DNA from: Bremia lactucae
Lineage: Eukaryota > Oomycota > Peronosporomycetes > Peronosporales > Peronosporaceae
Assembly (NCBI RefSeq): GCF_004359215.1
Contig: NC_090617.1
Coordinates: 4,820,958 to 4,854,998 of the forward strand
Length of the DNA stretch: 34,041 bases
Reading direction: 5' to 3'
Below the pieces are notes generated by a model that saw nothing but the letters and a program-made list of their open reading frames with translations, was not told the origin of the DNA and did not search any database. The position numbers and the translations under genes are program-made. Positions within the stretch are counted from its first letter, which is position 1. Every line of letters begins with the position of its first letter. Below are positions 10,020-18,741 of this stretch, piece by piece.

Positions 10020-10300
10020 GCCTAGGATGAGGTCATACGGACTCTCCATACCTAGCGCTGTGAACTTCTCTATTCGAGAGAAGTCACTAAAGCTGAAAAC
10101 GAGTTCAACTTGAACTCCCTCAGATTTTACGAGCGCGCCGTTCGCTTAACGAACCGTCGCCTCTTCTCGCTTGTCATCCTGGCAAAGCATCTCAAACACC
10201 GCCGGTCTCGTGCTTAAGCCGCGACTTCTACAAAATTCTGTGATGCACCCAAATCCACTAGGAGGGTCATCACATGGTCATAGCCTCGTACTAGAGCGAT
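10020..10300 (-). pseudogene. Gypsy aspartic protease remnant
   Basis: The active-site loop reads LLVDLGASQNF (VDLGAS at 10258-10241), the oomycete Gypsy version of the DSGA motif. The C-terminal block YDLILGM lies at about 10038-10018, joining into the RT linker. Between them the frame is broken. The enzyme would have cut the gag-pol polyprotein. Confidence 0.75.
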
Positions 10301-10448
10301 ATAGTCCAGCAGGGTTGAGAACCGAAATTTTCGAGACCTCAGGGACTATGCTACCCATTTGTTCGACAACTCTGAACTTAGGGGTAGCTTCAGAGTCCGC
10401 GTCAGTAGGGCATCCCGCTTCTACTGCGCTCCTGCAATTCCCGACCCC

Positions 10449-11502
10449 TCAGTGGTCTATGCAGAACTCATGCGTCTCGCACGCTGGTTCTTGCCATCGC
10501 CCTTTGGGAAGGAAGTCCTCTTGCTGGGCGTCTTCTCCAGCAGGGACACTGGCATAGCAGCGATCCATCATATGGCCGCGCTTGCTGCATTTGTAACAGA
10601 CAACGTCTGCATTGCCCAACTTTATGGGAGTGGCATCTGTCCTCTCGGCCAACGGCTTATACGAAGCTATCGCCGAGGCACTGTTGTAGAATTGCTCCTC
10701 AACTAAAGCAATTTAGATTGCCTCTTCCATCGTCGACGGCACCTTTCTGAAAAGGGCCTGTCGCGATGAGCCGTGCCGTAGTCCGTTCACACACGTGGCC
10801 ACCTTGATATGCTCTGGAATCGGACCTACGGTGATGGGTCCCCGACAGCGAGCGTATCTCCTGCATATACTCTTGCAGAGATCGCTTCGTCTGTCGCGCT
10901 TCAAAGAAGCGCGCCTGAAGCAACACTTCGTTGTTCAGCGGCTGGTACTTGGCGCAAATCTTTGTCTTAAAGATCGCCCATGTGATAAACGCCTTAACGT
11001 CCGCCATAAGAGCCGAGTAAGCCCACTCTGAGGCCTTACCGCGCAGATGCGACATGGCGAACGACACCATCCGGCTTTCGTTCTCAGTGAGCTGAGCCAT
11101 ACCGCATTGCTCCAAGGCTAACATCCAGTGGACCATCGTGTGCGCTGCAGTTTCATCGAGCTTGGGCGGGTCCATTTGAAAGGGCCTCGGCTGATGCGGC
11201 CGTACAAAGAGCATCTCCACAGTTCTGTTGAGAGCCTCGCTCCGAGCCTGCTCACGCCTCAGCTCATTCAGAATCTGAGTGACAGACCCCGCCGCATCAT
11301 TGCTCTGTGCCTCGGACGCGATTCTCCGCTGCCCGAGCCCGAATGCATCAAACTGCTGTAACTGAGCAACATGTTCCTCAGGAGGATTGCCCAAGAGCCT
11401 GGCCAGGGCTTGTTCACTAAGTCCCTGCCCTAAGTGCCCTACAACCTTCCAATGATGTTCGGTGAGGTGTAAGAAATGAGCCCAATCGATATTGAGGTTC
11501 AT
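10449..11502 (-). pseudogene. Gypsy gag with zinc knuckle, frameshifted
   Basis: An ATG at 11502 opens a ~268-codon frame with the retrotransposon gag domain (LRGKASEWAYSAL, ICAKYQPLNNEVLLQARFF, SLQEYMQEIRSL). The upstream GTG at 11514 is in the same frame but less likely as start. The frame shifts near 10880-10900 and continues as PIPEHIKVATCVNGLR. The nucleocapsid zinc knuckle CYKCSKRGHMMDRC (CX2CX4HX4C) is at 10598-10557. Gag forms the virus-like particle shell that packages element RNA. Confidence 0.85.
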
Positions 11503-11544
11503 CCTCACGTACACACGCAGAGATGCGGGTCGTGGGAAGTATTT

Positions 11545-11556
11545 GAAGTGCTACCA
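11545..11556 (-). promoter_or_regulatory. Gypsy primer-binding site
   Basis: Two bases after the 5' LTR end (11559) the minus strand reads TGGTAGCACTTC. A TGG start complements the CCA tail of a tRNA. Which tRNA is not determined. Confidence 0.6.
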
Positions 11557-11558
11557 AG

Positions 11559-12079
11559 TGTAGGCGGGCACGTCTTAATGCGGCCACACTCTACTTAAGC
11601 ACATACCCTAGCACACCGATGAAGCGGTTTGACCGTCTACTCTCGCGTGCAGTGTGGTTGTTGAAATGGGCGCGTTAGTGACCCCAACCAACGCACTGAG
11701 TACTCTTGTATACGTGTCGTCGCGGGAGAGGTAATCTGACTCCTCGTGCGCAATTACCAAGTAGGAAGTAGTTTTCAGACTGTTTTATATTTAATCGCAT
11801 TGAATATATATACACCTTTTTTCTAACCGATTCTAAAATGTCATCGCTGTCGATAACACTAAATTGTATTGCGAGCAATCTTTCTAGATATCTCGCGTAA
11901 CGGATGACGCTAGCCGTCATCCCCGCTACCTTGAATGCCCTCAGTGACATCACATACAGAATGGTGGGTCACAATGTGAACCACACCCAAGTGGTGGTAA
12001 GGAATTGACCATCCCCTTAAGTATACAAAGTGTACTTAACGGGGATTGTGGAACGTTAAAGCAACTTTAGCTTGTTACA
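11559..12079 (-). repeat. Gypsy 5' LTR, about 521 bp
   Basis: On the minus strand it starts TGTAACAAGCTAAAGTTGC and ends GTGCCCGCCTACA. It is a diverged match over its whole length to the solo LTR at 12335-12869, which lies in inverted orientation. It is directly followed by the primer-binding site and gag, so it is the 5' LTR of the decayed element. Confidence 0.9.
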
Positions 12080-12334
12080 GTGATAGTACTTGGGAGCACG
12101 AGAACTCGAATCCGCCACGTTTCGCATTGAAGGTAATTAGTACAGGACTTTCGAGACCACCAACGCGAAGTCAAGTCCGGGTTGGTTCTAAGCCGCCGGG
12201 AACATGCGGCACGACAGAGCAGATACCCGAGTAAAATAGGATCAAATAGCATGCATATAAGTTATGTCTAGCTGACGTCATTGGATGCCGTTACCATGAA
12301 GCTTCTAGAGGGACCTGGTAGGATATAGCACAGG
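12080..12334. other. 255-bp spacer between two oppositely oriented LTRs
   Basis: No gene or repeat is recognised. Only the short ORF shadows at 12046-12252 cover it. It is host or older repeat sequence upstream of the Gypsy 5' LTR. Confidence 0.5.
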
Positions 12335-12869
12335 TGTAACGGGCTTAAGTTGCCCTAATGTTACACAGTCTCCGTTAAGTACGCTTGGTGTACTTAAGGG
12401 ATAGTCAATTACTTAATTAAAGTAATTAGATCCATAACTCGGATGTGGCTCACATTGTGACCAAGTCTTGTGTGTGTGATGCACATAGGTGCATCCACAT
12501 TAGGAGGGATGACGGCAAGCGTCATCCGATACGCGAGGTATCTAGAAAGGATACGCTCGCAATACATATTAAGTGTTATCCACAGAGATGACATTTTTGA
12601 TTGGTTAAAAATAGGTAGTTATATTTAGTACAATTTGGATATAAATCATTCTGAAAACTACTTCCTACTTAGTAAGTGCGCACGAGAAGTCGGATCACCG
12701 CTCCCATGACGACACTTTATTATTGTACTTAATGCGTTGGGTGAGGTCGCTGAGGCGCCCACCACAACTACCTCACTGCACGCAAGAGAAGCTGGTTAAA
12801 CCGCTTTCTCGCTGTGCTAGGGTGTATGTTTAAGTAGAGCTTGGCCGCATTAAGGCGTGCCCGCCTACA
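12335..12869 (+). repeat. Solo LTR (Gypsy family) with perfect 5-bp target duplication
   Basis: It is a 535-bp LTR starting TGTAACGGGC and ending GCCTACA, flanked by ACAGG at 12330-12334 and ACAGG at 12870-12874. The duplication proves an independent insertion followed by LTR-LTR recombination. Together with 11559-12079 it forms a large inverted repeat by chance of orientation. Confidence 0.92.
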
Positions 12870-12874
12870 ACAGG

Positions 12875-13517
12875 GCAGCGAACTAAGTTCCTAAATGTTT
12901 TTCAGTTTAAATATACCTAGTGAAACACAGTCCACAAAAATCGTCTAGCAAAGGGTAAACTAAATAGTAAGTTAGGTAAAAATTAAGCACTCGCGAATTA
13001 ACGAGCAAGATCTTGTTGCACTAAGCCAAAAGGAGTATTTCGAATAGCAGAGAGATTGAGAAGGGATCGCTAATGTAAAACAACACGAATGGACACTTGC
13101 AGCAACATTGAAATGCGAGGATAAGGACACTCCCCGAACCTTGGCGATGGGTTCTGCCATTATCGAGACGGCATCAGCAACGAATAAATATTTTCAAATC
13201 GATGAGTTAACCCTACAGCTTCCTTCAATCAAGGTATTGAATGCAAATGGATGTCATTACGTGTGATTGACGGCGTTGCCTACATTCGGCACGTTACTCG
13301 TTACACAGTTTTGGAACACAAAAGGCACCAAGTAGCATGCCTCCTGTTAATATATAAATTTAAGGCCTCTTCTCGCATTCATAGCCTTTGAAGCAACATC
13401 AGCCTCCAAAATACAATATGAGATAGATTGGTAAATCTGCAGCTTCAAAGCTTGCTTTCTGCTTTGTATATAAAATTATCACAATTTGAATTGAAACCTC
13501 GGCAGAGTTGGACAACC
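12875..13517. other. Gene-free stretch
   Basis: I see no gene. A 62-codon minus ORF (13160-12972) has no recognisable motif, signal or neighbour relation and is probably chance. Confidence 0.5.
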
Positions 13518-13522
13518 ATGCG

Positions 13523-13962
13523 TGTAACAGGGCACTGCCAACTTGCATTGCTTCAGTACAAGTCCCCTTCGCACTTTTCAGTGCGAGTGGTACCTCACGT
13601 CACTTCACGCACACTAGTACGTGCAGAGGAAGACTCTCTTTAAAACATTTGCTTTAAAGAGATTAATTTAAAATTGTATTTAATATAATTAAGTTTTCTG
13701 TTTCTATCTTTTTAATACTAACTTAATTATAAACTAATGTAGAACATTATTAAACTCTTATCTGTCTCTCTCTATGCGCGCGTCCAGGACTGACTGGACC
13801 GCGGAGACAGTAGATAAAATGGTCCATATCAACCAATGGATTAGTTTTTAGAATATTACCATGTAAAGTAATATTCTCCAAATATTATCTCCCTTTTAGA
13901 TAATATATTAATTAACAACCTTTCAGTATTAATTTCATGTAACGGTAAACCGGGTGATGGCA
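13523..13962 (-). repeat. Probable solo LTR of a second family (LTR-2)
   Basis: The segment at about 13886-13950, read on the minus strand, matches the LTR start preserved at 29427-29491. Both read CGTTACATGAAATTAA, a GGTTGTTAA.TAATATATTATC block and TAAAAGG. The forward left end begins TGTAACAGGGC at 13523. A 5-mer ATGCG lies immediately left (13518-13522) and recurs at 13966-13970. It fits a target duplication if the LTR end is placed three bases further out. A 9-bp hairpin (13636-13661) lies within it. Confidence 0.6.
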
Positions 13963-13970
13963 CGAATGCG

Positions 13971-14736
13971 AGCAAGAAGTTGATGCATTCTTGGATACAG
14001 ATTAAAAGAGATAGTCAATCTTCAAAATTTCACGACGAGCTGTTGTTATAATTATGTAGGAAAGCTATACACAGCGAAACGACTGTTGAGTAGAAAAGCT
14101 CCTATTTTTCTAGTTTACTAAAGACGGGAATAGCCTTGTCCTACAAGCGTTTGATGTCAAACGGGGCAAAAGTGAATATCGCACGAATGGCTGATAATTC
14201 AAGAGCAAATATAGTCAAGAAGGACAGGCACCAAATGGCTAAAATCTTCGGCTGTATTTCCAAATATATTTTAAATGAATTCAAAGCAATATGTCGGACT
14301 GTCGCGATGAGATTGCCTTTTCAAGTTGAAAAACCGCTTTAAACGGCTACGTGCTGTCTGGCTTTCTTAACTTTTTTCGTTATCGGACAATTCTTTTCGG
14401 CCTGTTGATATCTGATCGCTGAATCAGCAGCACTTGAAAATTATCCGCTGTATTTGTCGATTACCGAAAGATTGTCGCGGAGTTGCATGCTTAATTTTAC
14501 CAAAGTTATTACAAATTTATATAAGCAAAGATTGCAACGTAGGTTCCACTTCAATTCTTTTTTATTATCCGAAAAGTATGCTAAGGCTGTCGACATACTT
14601 TACCACGCGACGATAGCAAACGATCCATAGGTACTTTTCACCATTGAAATCAGAGAATGCAAGAGCGGATACCTATCGAAAGTGACAGTCACCATGCCCC
14701 TCCAACAAAAAGAGTTTCTTGCCTGTATGTTCCTAT
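13971..14736. other. Intergenic region upstream of the protease
   Basis: It is AT-rich with short chance ORFs only (14136-14342 + and 14434-14616 +). Neither shows a domain, signal peptide or supporting start context. Confidence 0.5.
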
Positions 14737-14750
14737 TCATTTCATTTCTC
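14737..14750 (+). promoter_or_regulatory. Inr-like core promoter of the protease gene
   Basis: TCATTTCATTTCTC lies 73 bp before the ATG. TCATTTC fits the oomycete initiator consensus YCAYTYY and the following ATTTCTC resembles the flanking promoter region. Placement and sequence are right; activity is inferred. Confidence 0.4.
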
Positions 14751-14822
14751 AACTCCCCTTCGCGGAGTCTCAATTGCTTCGCGTGCTACTAAAAATTGAG
14801 CTGACGCATCATTACGATACTT

Positions 14823-16277
14823 ATGACGCGACCTGGTTCCACTTTCTTCATACTCTTCACTGTCACTCTCGTCTTTGTCGTCTCGGGGGCCCCGGCCGGA
14901 TTAATTTCGAATTTAGTCGGAACAGTCACGACTGTGACGCCAGCGATAGTATCATCGCTTATTAAGGTCGTAAGCGATATAATTGACCCGCGCCGGCTCA
15001 TAATTGTCATGAACAAAGACACTCGGCCTATTATTAACGCTGCTGCAAACTTTAGCACCTCAAGGTGGACAGAGGCCGAGCGAGTTCAGAACATCCGGAA
15101 CATCGTCCACGCACTCAAGCAACACGCGCAGCGAACGCAAGGACCAGTGACTCGAGTATTAAAAGCAGCCGGGACACAATACCAAGCCAACTGGATCAGC
15201 AACACTATTGATGTCTTGGATTGCCCTCCACATCTCGTTCAAGAGGTCACGGAGCTGCTGATGGTCAAGGAGGTCATCTATGACGCTATTCTTGATACGG
15301 ACTTTGCTGAATCCGAAATTGACTTGACGAACAACCAATCTGCTCCCGTTGGTTGGGGACCCACGAAAATCAATGCACCAGATGTATGGGCCACGAACAA
15401 CATTGGGCAGAACGTAATAGTTGGCAACATCGATTCAGGCGTCCGTGGGACTCACGAAGCTCTGGTTAATAACTTTGTTGGGCCATTCGGATGGTATGAT
15501 CCGCGTGAAAAGACGGCGGCCCCTTTCGATGCTGGTGGCCACGGCACGCACACCATGGCCACAATTGCTGGGGAAAAAGGAGTCGGCGTCGCTCCTGGGG
15601 CCAAATGGATGGCTTGCAAAGGCTGTAGTGAAAAGGCGTGCTCGCTGTCTGTTTTAATTGCTTGTGCGCAGTTTATGCTGTGTCCGACCGATACGGACGG
15701 TAATAACTGTGACCCATCGAAAGCCCCGCATGTGATAAGCAATAGTTGGGGGACCATTCAAGGCAGTACGTACTTTCAGCCCAGTCTCGATGCCTGGCGG
15801 GCTGCTCGCATTATTCCAGTCTTTTCGGCTGGCAACTCGGGCCGCCGTGGATGCGGTTCAATTGCAACTCCCGGGGATTCACCAATGGTCTTAACCGTTG
15901 GTGCGACCGATAGAAGGGACGGTCTCGGCTCATTTAGCAGCCTTGGTCCCACCGCCGATGGCCTCGTCAAACCCGATATTTCTGCTCCTGGTGTAGGCAT
16001 TCGTTCTGCTTGGAAGGGGAATGATAACGAATATATGACAATTTCGGGAACAAGCATGGCGACACCCCACGTCACGGGTACGATTGCGTTAGCGCTTAGT
16101 GCACGACCTGGTCTCAGCTTTGATGCGATGAAGACGATACTGACTGGTTCGACGGAACAGGCATTACGGAGTGCAGCTACGTGCGGCGAAACGACAAGCA
16201 CGATGTTTCCAAACAATCAGTACGGTCACGGCCGCATCAATGCACTGAAGGTTGTTCAAGCAGCGATTGCATTCTAA
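14823..16277 (+). CDS. Secreted subtilisin-like serine protease (family S8)
   Basis: This 484-residue single-exon protein should be an extracellular endopeptidase. Residues 1-24 look like a signal peptide (hydrophobic FFILFTVTLVFVV, then SGAPA). About 57-160 would be an I9-type propeptide that chaperones folding and is removed. The catalytic domain spans about 175-484 with the full triad: Asp204 in NIDSGV, His240 in GHGTHT, Ser411 in SGTSMATPH. Asn338 in SAGNSG serves the oxyanion hole. Several Cys (264, 268, 273, 281, 287, 296) cluster in one surface region and could form disulfides. There is no C-terminal extra domain. The frame is intact. Oomycetes secrete many such enzymes, some linked to plant infection; the substrate here is unknown. 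The nearest bacterial type is bacillopeptidase F-like. Confidence 0.93.
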   Translation: MTRPGSTFFILFTVTLVFVVSGAPAGLISNLVGTVTTVTPAIVSSLIKVVSDIIDPRRLIIVMNKDTRPIINAAANFSTSRWTEAERVQNIRNIVHALKQHAQRTQGPVTRVLKAAGTQYQANWISNTIDVLDCPPHLVQEVTELLMVKEVIYDAILDTDFAESEIDLTNNQSAPVGWGPTKINAPDVWATNNIGQNVIVGNIDSGVRGTHEALVNNFVGPFGWYDPREKTAAPFDAGGHGTHTMATIAGEKGVGVAPGAKWMACKGCSEKACSLSVLIACAQFMLCPTDTDGNNCDPSKAPHVISNSWGTIQGSTYFQPSLDAWRAARIIPVFSAGNSGRRGCGSIATPGDSPMVLTVGATDRRDGLGSFSSLGPTADGLVKPDISAPGVGIRSAWKGNDNEYMTISGTSMATPHVTGTIALALSARPGLSFDAMKTILTGSTEQALRSAATCGETTSTMFPNNQYGHGRINALKVVQAAIAF

Positions 16278-16308
16278 GTTAGATGACTTTACAATTTGAT
16301 CATAGATG

Positions 16309-16326
16309 GAGGTGATATGTTACCTC
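16309..16326 (+). other. Hairpin in the protease 3' flank
   Basis: GAGGTGA-TATG-TTACCTC forms a 7-bp stem (one G-T pair) about 30 bp after the stop codon. It could aid 3'-end formation; this is inference only. Confidence 0.35.
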
Positions 16327-16576
16327 TCAATAGAAAACGAATGCTTGCACTGATATTTAAATCGCGACGTCGAATAATTAATGACAAAATGACAAATGTA
16401 AACTTTCTTTGATTGCGCGACTGCGCCAATGCCTTATGCTCAAGCTGCGACCATTATTTGGTGATCGATCCCATTTGCTGGAACCTCGACCATTAACACT
16501 AGCGAAATATGTAAGGCACGACTGATCCTACTTACTTCTTAGACAACCACATGCGATGAAACTAAAACTAACACAG

Positions 16577-16894
16577 CTACGTAACAATCGATAAAACTGC
16601 CGTCTTCAGATTCGAGAAATGGCACAACAAGCGATTGCTACCATCGGCAGCGGCATCAACTAGTATTCGCGCAGCTGTACCTTGGGGTAACTCGAAAATG
16701 CTCGTTAGGAAATCGCCTATAGATTGATCCACTCCAATCTGCAGACGATTCGCGAGGGCAGAGCTTTTCCTCACAATTGACAAAAGGTTGGATAAAACAG
16801 AGATATTTGTAGACTTTAAAATTTTGACGTCTTCATAAAAAATGCTAACAAGGAAAAAAAAAATCGTTCTACCATAAAAACATTTTGGCTGCAT
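16577..16894 (-). CDS. Uncharacterised small ORF (105 residues)
   Basis: The frame from ATG at 16894 encodes a hydrophobic N-terminus (FFFLVSIFYEDV) and then a balanced, protein-like C-terminal half (GVDQSIGDFLTSIFEL, LVDAAADGSNRLLCHF). The first 20 residues come from an AT-rich stretch with a homopolymer run and could be intron. The rest may be an exon of a decayed gene. No family is recognised. Neighbours are the protease upstream (opposite strand) and unassigned sequence. The call is weak. Confidence 0.3.
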   Translation of the reverse strand: MQPKCFYGRTIFFFLVSIFYEDVKILKSTNISVLSNLLSIVRKSSALANRLQIGVDQSIGDFLTSIFELPQGTAARILVDAAADGSNRLLCHFSNLKTAVLSIVT

Positions 16895-17399
16895 TCCGCC
16901 CGAGAAGTTTTGCTTCCCCTCGTATTTGTAAGTATGGACGCATGAAAATCGTTAAGCACAACCAAATATATTGCTAGTATCCATGGATTTCTATTCCATT
17001 CCTACGTCGACCAGAATTATCCTGTTCCGCAATTCTTGTTTATAACTGCTGAGCTGTAGGTTTTGTCGAACCTTATTTCAGTTCAACTGAAAAAGACTTG
17101 ACTATTGCTGCTCCATTGATAGGTTCTAGTTTGTTAACATTTTCTCGCGATCTATCGATGTCTTCTGTCTCAAAAAAATCCATTCTTCCATGTTCTGCTG
17201 TACAATTCCATTAGCGTTCACTAAGATCTAACCCGTGGACGTGAACTTTTGATGCGAGGGGAAGACTACTCATTACTACCAATATAGCTCCTAAACGCCT
17301 ATCGCTGCCATGAAAGCAGTATAATACCACCCTAACGAAGTCAGAATGTTGGCTGTGCTTTGCATTTGCCACACTTTACGTATGACGTATGGAAAATAA
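16895..17399. other. Intergenic, nothing recognised
   Basis: No ORF with a motif, no repeat shared with other parts of the window and no RNA gene is visible. Confidence 0.5.
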
Positions 17400-18460
17400 G
17401 GTTGTTTCTGAAATGCCGGAAGTCAAAATCCATGAGGACCGAGGTCACGTGCCTCGCGCTGCGTCAGTACTCTTATCTACCCGCATCTAATCATTGAATG
17501 GATGCGTCTGCCCCTTCGCACGCCTTTCAGTCTAAGTTAAACGAATTGCTTACGAAATCAGGTCTTGGATGACCAAGACCGATACAGCAAACGCATTGCG
17601 ATAAACACAATTTGGTTTACCGCTTGAGTTATGTACAGGGTAGTCTGTGTTTCAATCAAGTCTGGTTCTCGCTGTCGGACGGCCACCAGGTCTTTCAGGC
17701 ATTTTAAGAGGTACCTTCACCAAATCACAACTTTTGCCGATCTAAAGGCTATCAGCTCTGTAGAATCCTTACCAAGAACTTGATTATCCTTGTATCTTTC
17801 AGCGACACCTGAGATTTCCAGGGCCGTCACCCGCCAATGGTAATCGTAATCGGTCATGATATTTTGAACCTTCATGTTGGGACGTCTGTGGGGCCAACTG
17901 CAACTTCCTGCATGTATTTTAAGATCTGCCTTACTTTACCCCAGGCATCAGAGCCTTTTGAGCACTTACATAAAGACCAGATAGTTATTCATCCCCGTGG
18001 GCAGATCAAACGGGCCAACTACAATCTTTTTAGGCCTCGCTGGGCAATTATAATAAATATGAATCGATTCCTTAATCATCGTGTTGCCAAACAACGTCAT
18101 TTTGGTCTTGAAGCAGCCGCGTGGTACTGGCTTCTGTAATGATTTAGGAAAATTATGCACGGTCGTATTGCTAGGAAGTGACCGCTATTCGAAGCTACGT
18201 AAGGCTGAATGTGTTAAGGTATGCATTATGCTTTTGCTGGCAGCATACATCCCGAAGCTCGTCACCATTTTGTGTCCTCCAAGTTGGCTTTGTGCTTTTG
18301 AACGCGTTTTCGCATCATTGATTCTTTCGTTTCGCCAAATTGATGATCGGCTCGTTGCTAGTTGAATACACATTGCCCAAGCTGCTCTACCATTGAATAA
18401 AACCATTGGGAACAAAATTTGCACAAGCCCCATCAATAGCAAGTGCAGCAGTGGTCTCAA
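17400..18460 (-). pseudogene. Decayed minus-strand coding sequence, possibly a DNA transposase
   Basis: Minus-strand frames of coding character are joined by stops. They are 18460-18185, then 18160-17966 (HNFPKSLQKPVPRGCF, PARPKKIVVGPFDLP), then a stretch near 17870-17700 (PNMKVQNIMTDYDYHWRV, AERYKDNQVLGKDSTELIAF). The FPKSL...PRG spacing is reminiscent of PiggyBac-type transposases of oomycetes, but no catalytic Asp block can be placed. The function is not established. Confidence 0.35.
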
Positions 18461-18741
18461 TATTCGGCTTTCTTAACGGAAAATGAAGGGGAGACTAAGC
18501 TTGCTTCAAGATTGAAAACAAGGCTATGTACGCTCCAATAAAATTCATTTTGTCGGGAAAAAAAAGTAATATGGAATACGAGGATACGCAATGAGAAATC
18601 ACATTGATGAAAGAAACATAAGAAACCATTTGTTGATCTTTAGGTACCTGCGTACCCCTTTAGATTCTCATGATTGGACAAAACGCAAACATAAATGTAC
18701 AATGCATTAGTTGGTTAAATTAATGACACCTCGCTTCTCAA

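Larger units (their letters stand above)
5872..12079 (-). mobile_element. Chromodomain Ty3/Gypsy retrotransposon, full-span but decayed
   Basis: In element direction: 5' LTR 12079-11559, primer-binding site 11556-11545, gag from 11502, zinc knuckle, protease, RT, fragment of RNase H, integrase, chromodomain, about 1.1 kb of 3' sequence, polypurine tract 6210-6195, and 3' LTR from 6194 truncated at about 5872. This order is that of Ty3/Gypsy chromoviruses. Stops, frameshifts and a deletion between RNase H and integrase make it non-autonomous. The base after the 5' LTR begins GTGAT; no partner duplication can be tested because the far LTR is truncated. Confidence 0.9.

Noticed and set aside
12275..12282. 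TGACGTCA palindrome as a bZIP target site
   Set aside because: It lies in repeat-flanking DNA far from any start codon; an isolated 8-mer has no supporting context.
11559..12869. Foldback DNA transposon with ~520-bp terminal inverted repeats
   Set aside because: The right arm alone is bounded by ACAGG duplications, and the left arm is followed by a primer site and gag, so these are two LTRs in opposite orientation.
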